From contig CAZYJR010000026.1 of assembly GCA_964647905.1 (NCBI GenBank), positions 1 to 54,097 on the forward strand: a stretch of 54,097 nt of DNA, given 5' to 3'. Below are positions 41,178-48,965 of this stretch, in pieces. The notes below the pieces were generated by a model that had not been told where the DNA came from, did no database searches, and worked only from the letters and a program-made list of their open reading frames with translations. The translations under genes were made by a program, and so were the position numbers. This stretch comes from CAZYJR01 sp964647905 (GTDB lineage Bacteria; Desulfobacterota; DSM-4660; Desulfatiglandales; HGW-15). Each line of letters opens with the position of its first letter. The first letter of the stretch is position 1.

Positions 41178-41639
41178 TTAGTCTCCGAGATTCGCCATGT
41201 GATCGTCATAAAGAGTCTCTAATGCCAGTTTGTGTTTGGCCTCCTCCTGCCGCAGCACCTTCAACACCTTGAGCAGCTCAGGATCATCCGCCTTTTCAGA
41301 TAGATCTTCATAAAGCTGAAGAGCTTTCTCTTCCCTTTTCATTGCAAGCCTCAGGATATCGGGATACGACATCCCTTTTTCAGGAAACATATCAACGAGA
41401 TAGTTGCTCCGCTTGATGTCGGTGATCCATTCAAACTTGTACTCCGAGAGCCTGGTTTCCCCTGTGAGAAGCCCCTCCAGCAGCGCCTCGTGTTTTCGCT
41501 CCTCATTGGCGAACTCCTCAAACAGCTTCTTCGCCCCTGAATATTCTTCCTGTTTACCGGCATCTTCGTAGAAGGCGACGGCCTCGCGTTCTTTATCGAT
41601 GGCAAAGCGTACGATTTCTTCAACGGATTCAAAGCTCAT
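41178..41639 (-). CDS. Ferritin-like di-iron protein (rubrerythrin family, no rubredoxin domain)
   Basis: 153 residues of helical ferritin-like fold with E-x2-H type ligands in ANEERKHEALL and RQEEAKHKLAL, and acidic helices IDKEREAVAFYEDA. The rubredoxin domain is absent. ATG 41639 has GGAGA upstream. Together with the rubrerythrin it probably forms an oxidative-stress pair. The function of this subgroup (erythrin/YciE-like) is not well settled. Confidence 0.85.
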   Translation of the reverse strand: MSFESVEEIVRFAIDKEREAVAFYEDAGKQEEYSGAKKLFEEFANEERKHEALLEGLLTGETRLSEYKFEWITDIKRSNYLVDMFPEKGMSYPDILRLAMKREEKALQLYEDLSEKADDPELLKVLKVLRQEEAKHKLALETLYDDHMANLGD

Positions 41640-41795
41640 GATTCTCTCCTCGCTAAGGTTGTTATTAGTGCTCATACTATGGAAAAGAAAGCGGGATGTC
41701 AAAAGCCGGACTTGCCTCTATGTTGGGGTATAGGTTTTCGAAATCCAATATGAAGGTGAGTCCATCCAGTTCAAGAGACAAAGAAGTCCCCCTGT

Positions 41796-42680
41796 TCAGC
41801 TCCGGTCGTCGGTGGTCTCCAGCCTGACCACGAACTCACCCTGGGGGGTGCCGGTCTCTTCAGCGACCGGGGGGCACTTGGACTTCAGGAGAAAGAGGGT
41901 GGGCTTGCCGCCGGTGTTTCCCTTGACCGCCTCAAAGTTCCCCGTGCCCTTTGATACCACCAAGTCACTGCGATCAAAGAGGGAGTCCAAGTCCCCGCCT
42001 CCTGCGCCCGGGACGAAGAAGCCCCTCTTGACGCAGTAAACAGCGTCGGCTGTACGCTCGAGGCCGAAGAAGCGGACATCGTCAAAGGTGGCGTCGTCAA
42101 AGAAAGGGCCTTCCTTGACCAGCAGGGTCACTTTGCATCCCATATCCTTGAGGAGAGCGATCACCAGGGAGTCAAACGCTATCTCTCCTGCATTATCCGC
42201 GATATAGAAGACGTTTTGGGCCCTGGAAGCGGCCCGGTGGAGATCTCCCGAGGGTGCGGGAGGAGCGGCCGCTCCGGTGATAATGTCCTTTATCATGGAA
42301 AACTCGAAAGGGGCCGAGGGCACCCCGATGGGGGCCACATTGCCGACCGCCGCCAGTGCGCACGCCTTTTCCAATCGTTCCTCAGGGGTCTTGCTCTTAT
42401 CAACAAAGTCTTTGGCGTCCTCGAGCAGGCCGGCGGCCGCTTGATTGCTTTTTCTCTTTAGATCCCCATAAGGGCGGGAAGACTCAGGGAGGACATCGTA
42501 GACCGCTTCCAGGGTCTTGTTGCAGAGCATTCCCAGCTCGACCGCGGGATGCAGCTCCTCAGCAAAGGCATGCATGAGCTTCTTGGCAATATGGAAGCGC
42601 CGCTCGTCTTCCAGTGAATTGGTGGCTCTTTCGTAGATCCACTTGAGCATGCACAGGCTGCATTCCGGATGGGGTTTCAT
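41796..42680 (-). CDS. DUF89/ARMT1-family metal-dependent phosphatase-like protein
   Basis: 294 residues. N-terminal CSLCMLKW is the paired-Cys motif seen in prokaryotic DUF89 proteins; YIADNAGEIAFDSLVI and VVSKGTGNFEAVKGN are the metal-site and Gly-rich motifs. DUF89 proteins are damage-control phosphatases that hydrolyse phosphorylated metabolites. ATG 42680 is chosen at the conserved start (MKPHPECS). It lies 22 bp after the molybdopterin oxidoreductase gene, but the link is unclear. Confidence 0.87.
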   Translation of the reverse strand: MKPHPECSLCMLKWIYERATNSLEDERRFHIAKKLMHAFAEELHPAVELGMLCNKTLEAVYDVLPESSRPYGDLKRKSNQAAAGLLEDAKDFVDKSKTPEERLEKACALAAVGNVAPIGVPSAPFEFSMIKDIITGAAAPPAPSGDLHRAASRAQNVFYIADNAGEIAFDSLVIALLKDMGCKVTLLVKEGPFFDDATFDDVRFFGLERTADAVYCVKRGFFVPGAGGGDLDSLFDRSDLVVSKGTGNFEAVKGNTGGKPTLFLLKSKCPPVAEETGTPQGEFVVRLETTDDRS

Positions 42681-42702
42681 GGCTTGGCTTGTCTCCCTCG
42701 AT

Positions 42703-44766
42703 TCAGGTGAATTGGTCTTTGCTGTGGCTCTGGGCGGCAACGGCACAAGGAACCGCCTTTAGGTTGGGAAACCCTGAGAGCCGGTCCACTCCGTCTCTTC
42801 CTGTCAGTTCGTTCACATTGGCATCCTCCCAGCCCTGGGGGATGTGGATGGTATCAGGCCGGACCGAAGGCGTGAGCCGGGCCTTGACCCGGATGCTTCC
42901 CGTCTTGGTGGCGACTTCCACCAGAGCGCCGTGCGCTATACCGTACAGCCGGGCGGTCTCCGGGTGAATCTCGGCCTCGGGTTCAGGGCGGATCCTCCTC
43001 AGCCTGGGGACATAGCGGTACTGCCAGTGTGTGTAAGGGAGGAGGTTGCCACCTGTGGTCAGCAAGAGGGGAAACTCATCGATTCGGAAGGGAGACTGGA
43101 ACGCCTCCCTCCTTATCGGAGAGGGGTCCATGCCCTCATGGATCAGCGGCTCCGGATGGATCTCCACCTTCCCGCTCGGGGTTGCGAAGCCTCGGGATTC
43201 ATACCTCCTATAGGTCCTATCTTCGTACTCGTACACTCCGCCCCCGGCCAGGAGATCCCTGTAGGTGATCCCCATGTCCCCCAGGATCTCATCGATGCCC
43301 TCGGAGCAGGTCTTCCAGGGGAAGTATTCCTCCATTCCCATGCGCCTTGCCAGCTCCACCCAGATCATCTGGTCAGGGAGGCCGTGGAGCGGTTCCACCA
43401 CTCTTCTCCTCAGAGTGATGCAGGCTAGATTCTGATAAACATTGACCCGGTGCTCATCCCGCTCGAGGAACGTGCAAGCCGGCAGGACCACATCGGCATA
43501 CCCGGAGTCCGGGGACCGGACCACATCGATTACCAGGAGAAACTCCAACCGCTCCAGCGCTTGGCGCGTGCGCCGGCTGTCCGGCCACTCCAGGGAGGGG
43601 TTGCCGCCGGCAATTACCATCCCCTTGATGGGATAGGGCCTCTCCTCGAGAACGGCTTCATTGACGGCCAGTGCGTGCGCCTCCTTCCTCGCCCGGCAGA
43701 AAAGGGGGAATCGATCCCGGCCCAGAGGAGGCGCGGCAGGGGGAGGCAGCGGGGAGGAGATGTCTCTCAGCTTTGGTCTCGGAGTAAAAAGATCCCCCCC
43801 GGGCGCGTCAAGGTTTCCCGAGACCGCCTTCAGAATGGAGAGCAACCTGGCCGTGTCCACTCCGTGGCCGTGGTGCTCCAGCCCGTTCCCGGTGAATATG
43901 CAGGCGGGTCTGTTGGCGGAATAGGCGTGGGCCAGATCCCTGACGTTCTTTCCGGGGATACCGGTGAGCTCCGCGCCTCTTTCGGGGGAAAACTCTTCTC
44001 CTGAGACCGAGGCACAAAACTCTTCGAACCCGGCGACCCACTTCTCCGAAAACGCCTTGTCCCACAGGCCCTGGCGGAATATCACGTGCAGCAGATTCAA
44101 GGCCAGGACGTCGTCCGTCCCGGGCCTTATCGCCAGGTGTTCATGGGCCCTGGCCGCGGTCTCGGTCCTTCGGGGGTCGATCACCACCACCCGCCCGCCC
44201 CTCCTCTTCAGCCCGGCTATCTCGGCCGGGATGCACGGCTCGTGAGAGACCATGGGATTCCCGCCCCAGACTATCAGGAAGCTCGTGCCGGCGACATCCG
44301 GTTTGGTCAGCGCCCCCAGCGTAAGCGCCTCGGCCAAGGTCCTGGAGGCGTTGCAGATGGACCCCACTCCGCAGAAGTTGGGTGTTCCATAGACATTGGC
44401 AAACCGCTTCATATAGGCCTTGATCTCCTGGTGGCCGACGCCTTCCCCGTGATAGACCGCCAGACACTCCGGGCCGAATTTCCGCTTCAGCGACAGGAGT
44501 CTGTCCGCCGCCAAGCTCAAGGCCTCTTCCCAGGTCGCCTCCACCAGCCGCCCTTCCCTCCTAACAAGGGGGGCCTCGAGCCTCATGGGAGAGTGGAACA
44601 GATCCAGGGCCGCGAGTCCCTTTACGCAGAGCCATCCCTTGCTGAAGGGATGCCCCTTCCAGCCCCTGATCGCGACCGGACGCCCGTTTTGAACCTCCAC
44701 CTCCATCCCGCAGCCGTGGTCACACATTCTGCACAGGGTCTTCCTAGTCTCCACTGTTGTCCTCAT
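42703..44766 (-). CDS. Molybdopterin oxidoreductase (DMSO reductase superfamily)
   Basis: 687 residues. N-terminal [4Fe-4S] ligands in LCRMCDHGCGMEVEV and GWLCVKG; the Mo/W ligand is probably the Cys in VGSICNASR. The remaining domains include SFLIVWGGNPMVSHEP, VVVIDPRRTETA, and the C-terminal dinucleotide-binding barrel LTTGGNLLPYTHWQYR. There is no twin-arginine signal, so the enzyme is cytoplasmic. The subfamily lies near polysulfide/thiosulfate reductase and formate-dehydrogenase-like catalytic subunits, but no electron-transfer subunit is encoded beside it. The start chosen (44766) overlaps the small HTH gene by 23 bp. Substrate unknown. Confidence 0.85.
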   Translation of the reverse strand: MRTTVETRKTLCRMCDHGCGMEVEVQNGRPVAIRGWKGHPFSKGWLCVKGLAALDLFHSPMRLEAPLVRREGRLVEATWEEALSLAADRLLSLKRKFGPECLAVYHGEGVGHQEIKAYMKRFANVYGTPNFCGVGSICNASRTLAEALTLGALTKPDVAGTSFLIVWGGNPMVSHEPCIPAEIAGLKRRGGRVVVIDPRRTETAARAHEHLAIRPGTDDVLALNLLHVIFRQGLWDKAFSEKWVAGFEEFCASVSGEEFSPERGAELTGIPGKNVRDLAHAYSANRPACIFTGNGLEHHGHGVDTARLLSILKAVSGNLDAPGGDLFTPRPKLRDISSPLPPPAAPPLGRDRFPLFCRARKEAHALAVNEAVLEERPYPIKGMVIAGGNPSLEWPDSRRTRQALERLEFLLVIDVVRSPDSGYADVVLPACTFLERDEHRVNVYQNLACITLRRRVVEPLHGLPDQMIWVELARRMGMEEYFPWKTCSEGIDEILGDMGITYRDLLAGGGVYEYEDRTYRRYESRGFATPSGKVEIHPEPLIHEGMDPSPIRREAFQSPFRIDEFPLLLTTGGNLLPYTHWQYRYVPRLRRIRPEPEAEIHPETARLYGIAHGALVEVATKTGSIRVKARLTPSVRPDTIHIPQGWEDANVNELTGRDGVDRLSGFPNLKAVPCAVAAQSHSKDQFT

Positions 44767-45037
44767 CAGAGGACCCCTTCCTGCCCGGGATCCTTTCGAA
44801 CCGATCCTCTTTGACCTTTTCAGCGGCCATATAAGATTCCAGAGGGATCCTTTCGTTCTCAGCAATTGACCTTATCTCTATCACCTCCTCGACAGAGAGG
44901 TCCAGTCTCTCAGCGATCTCCCTATCCGATAGACCCCGCCGGGGTCTTCCCGGCTCCAATCGCTGCTTGGCGTTGGTCATGGTTGTTACCATATTATTAT
45001 ACTTATCATAAAGATTTTTTGAAATTATTGGGTTCAT
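44744..45037 (-). CDS. Small HTH-like protein
   Basis: 97 residues if started at ATG 45037, which has AAAGGA upstream; the frame is open to a GTG at 45091 that overlaps the previous gene. The middle (LSDREIAERLDLSVEEVIEIR) reads as a helix-turn-helix of the sigma-region-4 or RHH-adjacent type. The C-terminus is charged. It could be a small regulator of the molybdopterin enzyme it overlaps. No family was recognised. Confidence 0.6.
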   Translation of the reverse strand: MNPIISKNLYDKYNNMVTTMTNAKQRLEPGRPRRGLSDREIAERLDLSVEEVIEIRSIAENERIPLESYMAAEKVKEDRFERIPGRKGSSDEDNSGD

Positions 45038-45083
45038 AATTTTGTCCTTTATCATCCCTGATGAAATAGTTCTTGGCGGGCCG

Positions 45084-45923
45084 TCAATCACACCTCTTTA
45101 ACAATCTCAAGATGATGGGGCACCTCTTGAGGCAGTTGAAGCATTGAGCCGAGAGCTCGTTCGAGTAGGCCAGGCTGCGAACAGCCCTGGAAAAACCGCT
45201 GCCCAAGACGATCGCCTTCCGCTTCCAGGGGTCGGGTTCATCCAGGGCCGCCAGGAGCAGCTTCTGAAAGGTGTCCATGGCCGTGGTCTGTGCCCGGGTA
45301 TAGCAGAGATCCTGGTCGTACTCCATCCATCCGATTTTTCCGTCCCTGAGCTCCCCGCTCAGGCAGTCCGGGCAAGAGGCCAGGCAGGGCGTGGTTCGCC
45401 TCTTCTCCCACAACCGGAGGCAGGCCTCGCTGGGGCACACGGGCTTTTCCAGCGGGCCGTCCTTTTGAAGCGGCATGGTGGTGACGACGGCGTTGTAGTA
45501 AAGGAGGCCGTATGAGTGATTGAGGATGATGCCCGCCGCCATTGAGCGGGTGCCCAGGCCGGCCATTTCCGCGCAGAGCTTCAGGCTGATGTAAGGGTAG
45601 TGTCCGATCCAGAGACCCGAGGGGACGGGTATGGCGAACCGGCCGTGCTCCTCCTCCACATAGTAGGCCAGCTTCCTGGCCGCAGAGGCCAGAAGGCTCC
45701 GGTTATAGCCTATGCTCCCGAGCACCCTGTTGGTGGAGGATTTCCAGGCCCCCAGCGTCGGCTCGTTACCCCCCAGGACGATGACGCTCTCCGCCCCCTT
45801 AAGGAGATCCCCGGGCCTGTGGCCCTCAGGGGCCAAACGCCCAATGTCCTCGGCCGACGCTATCCCGGCCGCTCTCGCCCCCAGGGCCAAGGCCTTCTCC
45901 TTTATCAGTTCTTCCGGACTCAT
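45084..45923 (-). CDS. QueG-like 4Fe-4S protein
   Basis: 279 residues resembling the epoxyqueuosine reductase/reductive dehalogenase-like Fe-S family. The cysteines are CPSEACLRLWEKR, CLASCPDC and, at the C-terminus, CFNCLKRCP. It lacks the length and HEAT repeats of true QueG, and the spacing of clusters differs from the normal two-[4Fe-4S] set. ATG 45923 is chosen behind GGGGGGAG. It precedes the HTH and molybdopterin genes with tight spacing, so it may supply electrons to that enzyme. Cobalamin binding cannot be judged. Confidence 0.7.
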   Translation of the reverse strand: MSPEELIKEKALALGARAAGIASAEDIGRLAPEGHRPGDLLKGAESVIVLGGNEPTLGAWKSSTNRVLGSIGYNRSLLASAARKLAYYVEEEHGRFAIPVPSGLWIGHYPYISLKLCAEMAGLGTRSMAAGIILNHSYGLLYYNAVVTTMPLQKDGPLEKPVCPSEACLRLWEKRRTTPCLASCPDCLSGELRDGKIGWMEYDQDLCYTRAQTTAMDTFQKLLLAALDEPDPWKRKAIVLGSGFSRAVRSLAYSNELSAQCFNCLKRCPIILRLLKRCD

Positions 45924-46016
45924 CAATGTTCCAGCTCCCCCCTTGATTTGCATTTACACCGGGACTCGAAACCCTTATTAGAAGGAGATCAACAGGGCTC
46001 CACAAAGGTTCGGTAT

Positions 46017-47120
46017 ATGGCATCCGGCGGTACTTTCGACGTGGTGGTGGTCGGCGCAGGCCCGGGAGGGTCCATGGCCGCCAAGAAGTGCGCCGAGCAA
46101 GGGTTCAGGACCCTGATAGTGGAAAAGAGGCGGCTCCCCCGCGACAAGGTCTGCACGGGCATGATCATGGCCCCTTGGTGCAGGGAGCTCATCACGTCCG
46201 AGTTCGGGGGAATCCCTCAGGAGGTGCTGACCACCCCCTACCGTCTCGAAGGACATAGGATTCACGTACCCGGAGCGCCCCCGGCCCTGATCGCTTGTCC
46301 CACCCCCATTGCCTGGCGGAAGGACCTTGACTACTGGATGACCGGACAAGCGGTGAAAAGGGGCGCGGTGATACGGGAAGGGGCCAAGGCGGTCGGCCTG
46401 CAGGAAGATCAAGGCTCCTGCATACTCCATGTAAAGACGGGCCACGGGCTCGCGCGGATAAGGGCGCGATTCGTCATCGGGGCGGACGGCGGTGCATCGG
46501 CGATAAGAAAGCTCCTTTTCCCCGAGCTGCGGGTTGAGTACTCCGCCCCGCTCCGCGAGTTTCACCTGGGAAAGCTGGATATCGAACCGGGCACGGCACA
46601 CTGGTTCTTTCCCCGGGCGGCAGCCAGGCCCCGGTTCGACCTGGTCCACAAGGGAGACGGCTTCGTGCTCGAGGGCAGCGGTCTCCGGGAATTGAAGGAG
46701 GAAATTCCGGGAGTCCTCGCCGAGTACGGCTTTGAAAGGGGGCGAAGACCCCTGTGGCGGGACGGGTGCCTGGTGCCTCTGCTCCACCATGATTTGATCT
46801 CCGGGGCCCTTGCCCCGGCCCGCGGGAACGTGCTCCTTGTGGGGGACGCGGCCGGCTTGATACTGCCGGTCACCTTCGAGGGGATCGGGACCGCGCTCCT
46901 TAGCGGGCTCTCGGCGGCCGGGGCCCTGGCCTGTTCGGCCGAGAGCGGGAAGACGGCGGCGGCTTCCTACCTGGAATCGCTGGGGCCCATCCTGAGGTTC
47001 ATTGAAAGGCTTCATAAGCTCAACGAAGAGATCCGGCAAGCGGCGGAGGAAGGGGCCTACGCCCTGTCGGCGGCGCTGAAAAAGTCCTACGAAGTGGCGA
47101 TGGAGAGCCCCGAGAGCTGA
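46017..47120 (+). CDS. Geranylgeranyl-reductase-family FAD oxidoreductase
   Basis: 367 residues. FAD motif VVVVGAGPGGSMAAKKCA, FVIGADGGASAIRK, and NVLLVGDAAGLILPVTFEGIG are those of the geranylgeranyl reductase/FixC family. The ATG at 46017 starts just before the FAD motif, with AAAGG at normal spacing; a longer open frame upstream overlaps the divergent Fe-S gene and is a shadow. These enzymes reduce isoprenoid chains or act as ETF-quinone-like flavoproteins. It is the only + strand gene in this block. Confidence 0.85.
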   Translation: MASGGTFDVVVVGAGPGGSMAAKKCAEQGFRTLIVEKRRLPRDKVCTGMIMAPWCRELITSEFGGIPQEVLTTPYRLEGHRIHVPGAPPALIACPTPIAWRKDLDYWMTGQAVKRGAVIREGAKAVGLQEDQGSCILHVKTGHGLARIRARFVIGADGGASAIRKLLFPELRVEYSAPLREFHLGKLDIEPGTAHWFFPRAAARPRFDLVHKGDGFVLEGSGLRELKEEIPGVLAEYGFERGRRPLWRDGCLVPLLHHDLISGALAPARGNVLLVGDAAGLILPVTFEGIGTALLSGLSAAGALACSAESGKTAAASYLESLGPILRFIERLHKLNEEIRQAAEEGAYALSAALKKSYEVAMESPES

Positions 47121-47160
47121 CAGCACCCGGCACCGAACCGAAGGGTCCGGTGTGAGGGGC

Positions 47161-47820
47161 CTAAAAGCCCTTCATCATCTCCCGCATAATGTAGGGAACC
47201 TCGATCCGCCCGGTGGGGGCCAGGATTCGGCTGCTGTAGTCCGTACCGTAATCCTTCTTCAACGTCCTCACCAGCCGCCGGAACTCCGAGGTGTCGATGG
47301 CGGCTGCTATGTCCTTTATGTCCTTGGCCGTACACTCGGCCAATGTACGAGGGCCGGACCCGATAGCCAGCCTCCACCCCCCTGTTACAGGGACTTTCAA
47401 CTCCCTCATTGCCGGGATGCACTCCTCCTTGACGAAGCTGTAGTGATCCTCCTCCCGGCCGGGGACTATATTGTAATACTGATTGAATTTCCATGCCCCT
47501 GTTTGTATCTTATACGGATCTTGACTAATCCGCCCTGTGGGGGCCCACACCTTGCTGCTGTAAGCTGAAACCAGTTGATTCAGCCTGTGGAAGACGACTC
47601 TGTACTCCCTCCTTGCCAGGGCCTGGATCAGGCTCTCGCCATGATCCACGGTGGCCACCGCCACCACGCGAGGGCCCTCCCCCACGGCCACATAGTATCC
47701 GCCCAAGAGCCGGATCCCCAGCCGTTCCAGGGTTGGGTTGTACTCGTTGGTCACAAAGGTGGAATACTCATCAAAGCTGCCGGTCTTTACGTCCCAATAC
47801 TGGGTGAAGAGGATGGTCAT
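47161..47820 (-). CDS. Tandem-repeat dimeric alpha-beta-barrel-like protein (NIPSNAP-like)
   Basis: 219 residues made of two related halves. Both have a Q-Y-W/Y start (LFTQYWDV; KFNQYYNI), a GGY/GGW-xxA-xGxGPR motif (GGYYVAVGEGPR; GGWRLAIGSGPR) and end with APTGRI. This internal duplication fits a NIPSNAP/EthD-type ferredoxin-like barrel fused in tandem. It follows the phosphohistidine gene pair with a 46-bp gap. No enzyme activity can be assigned. Confidence 0.65.
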   Translation of the reverse strand: MTILFTQYWDVKTGSFDEYSTFVTNEYNPTLERLGIRLLGGYYVAVGEGPRVVAVATVDHGESLIQALARREYRVVFHRLNQLVSAYSSKVWAPTGRISQDPYKIQTGAWKFNQYYNIVPGREEDHYSFVKEECIPAMRELKVPVTGGWRLAIGSGPRTLAECTAKDIKDIAAAIDTSEFRRLVRTLKKDYGTDYSSRILAPTGRIEVPYIMREMMKGF

Positions 47821-47866
47821 GCTGAGCTCCCTATCGGCTCGCGTTCGAGATCATTCGCGCCGGCCT

Positions 47867-48895
47867 TCACATCCTGAAGACCCGGGTCATGAGCTCGGCG
47901 AGATATTCCGAGTCCTTGTCCTTTTTCTTGGAGAACTTGGCAGGCCGGGTCTGAACCCAGAACAAGCTCTCCGGAAACGAAAGATCCTGGTCGATCACCC
48001 ACTCCATGTCCTGGGGGGTGTCGAAATGTGCCTCTACCCCCAGGGCTATTCGAACGATCTCCCGCACCTCTTTGTCTTCCAGGCATGGCCGGTCCTGGAG
48101 CTCCTTGGGCACACTCTTGACCGCTATCCCCCGCTCCTTGTAAGCGACCATCTTGGGCTTCGGGTTGATGGTGGCGTGAACCTCTCCGGTCTCCTTGTCC
48201 ACCACGAACCTGTCCGGTGTGATTTCTCCGCTGACAACACTCTCACCGAGCCCCCAGTTCCCTTCTATCACCACTTTGGAGAAGTCCCCGGTCGTAGGAA
48301 GAACAGTGAGGGCCACACCGGCGCACCTCGCATTGACCATCTTCAAGACCGCGACCCCGGTGGGGGCCTTGTCCATGGGCATGTCCTTCTCCAGCCGGAA
48401 GGCGATGGCCCTGGTGGTGAAAGCGCTCCCCCAGACCTGGATGACCTTCCGGACGACCTCCTCCTTGCCTTGCACATTCAAGTAGGTCTCCATCTGACCC
48501 GGCATGCTGACGGCCCCGCTCGAGCGGGCGGCCACGGCCACGTCCGGGCAGCCTGACTCCTCGCAGACCCGGTCATAGTGCTCCCAGAGCTCCTGTCTCA
48601 TGGCCCGAGGCATTTCCCTGGACTGGATCAGATTGCGAATGAACCGGCTGGCCTCCACCTGGGCCCCCACGTTTTTTCTCAGGCGACCCTCGTTTTCCCG
48701 AACATACTTCCTTATCGCTTCGCCCGCACCGGTCTCCTCCATGAACCTTTCATAACCGTCAACAGAGACGGCGAAACCCGGCGGGACCCGCATTCCCAGG
48801 TGGGTCATTTCGCCCAAGTTGGCGCACTTCTTGCCGACCAGGTCGTTGTGTTGGCTGCGGAGTTCTTCCAGACCATAGATCCACTTTTCCCCCAT
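47867..48895 (-). CDS. PEP-synthase ATP-binding-domain protein (phenylphosphate synthase PpsB-like)
   Basis: 342 residues equal to the N-terminal ATP-grasp region of PEP synthase: VGKKCANLGEMTHLGMRVPPGFAVS (quoted in part), VAARSSGAVSMPGQMETYLNV, VEGNWGLGESVVSGEITPDRFVV, and WVIDQDLSFPESLFWVQTRPAKF (last two quoted in part). The swivelling His domain is missing and is in the separate gene upstream. The same two-protein split is found in phenylphosphate synthase (PpsB about 40 kDa), which phosphorylates phenol with both ATP phosphates used, and as single chains in rifampin phosphotransferase. ATG follows AAGG. Confidence 0.82.
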   Translation of the reverse strand: MGEKWIYGLEELRSQHNDLVGKKCANLGEMTHLGMRVPPGFAVSVDGYERFMEETGAGEAIRKYVRENEGRLRKNVGAQVEASRFIRNLIQSREMPRAMRQELWEHYDRVCEESGCPDVAVAARSSGAVSMPGQMETYLNVQGKEEVVRKVIQVWGSAFTTRAIAFRLEKDMPMDKAPTGVAVLKMVNARCAGVALTVLPTTGDFSKVVIEGNWGLGESVVSGEITPDRFVVDKETGEVHATINPKPKMVAYKERGIAVKSVPKELQDRPCLEDKEVREIVRIALGVEAHFDTPQDMEWVIDQDLSFPESLFWVQTRPAKFSKKKDKDSEYLAELMTRVFRM

Positions 48896-48914
48896 GACCT
48901 TCTACCCCCTGCAG

Positions 48915-48956
48915 CCCCCGGGGCGGGAATTCCAGTCGAGCAACCCGCCCCGGGGG
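48915..48956 (-). other. Strong GC hairpin between the two phosphotransferase genes
   Basis: A 13-bp perfect stem made only of G and C (arms 48915-48927 and 48944-48956) with a 16-nt loop. It lies in the 70-bp gap between the PpsA-like stop and the PpsB-like start, with no T-run after it. It is therefore more likely an mRNA-stabilising or ratio-setting element than a terminator. Confidence 0.6.
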
Positions 48957-48965
48957 GCGGTTTCA

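Noticed and set aside
45600..46016. 139-codon upstream extension of the geranylgeranyl-reductase-like gene
   Set aside because: It runs antisense through the QueG-like gene and the FAD motif starts only after 46017.
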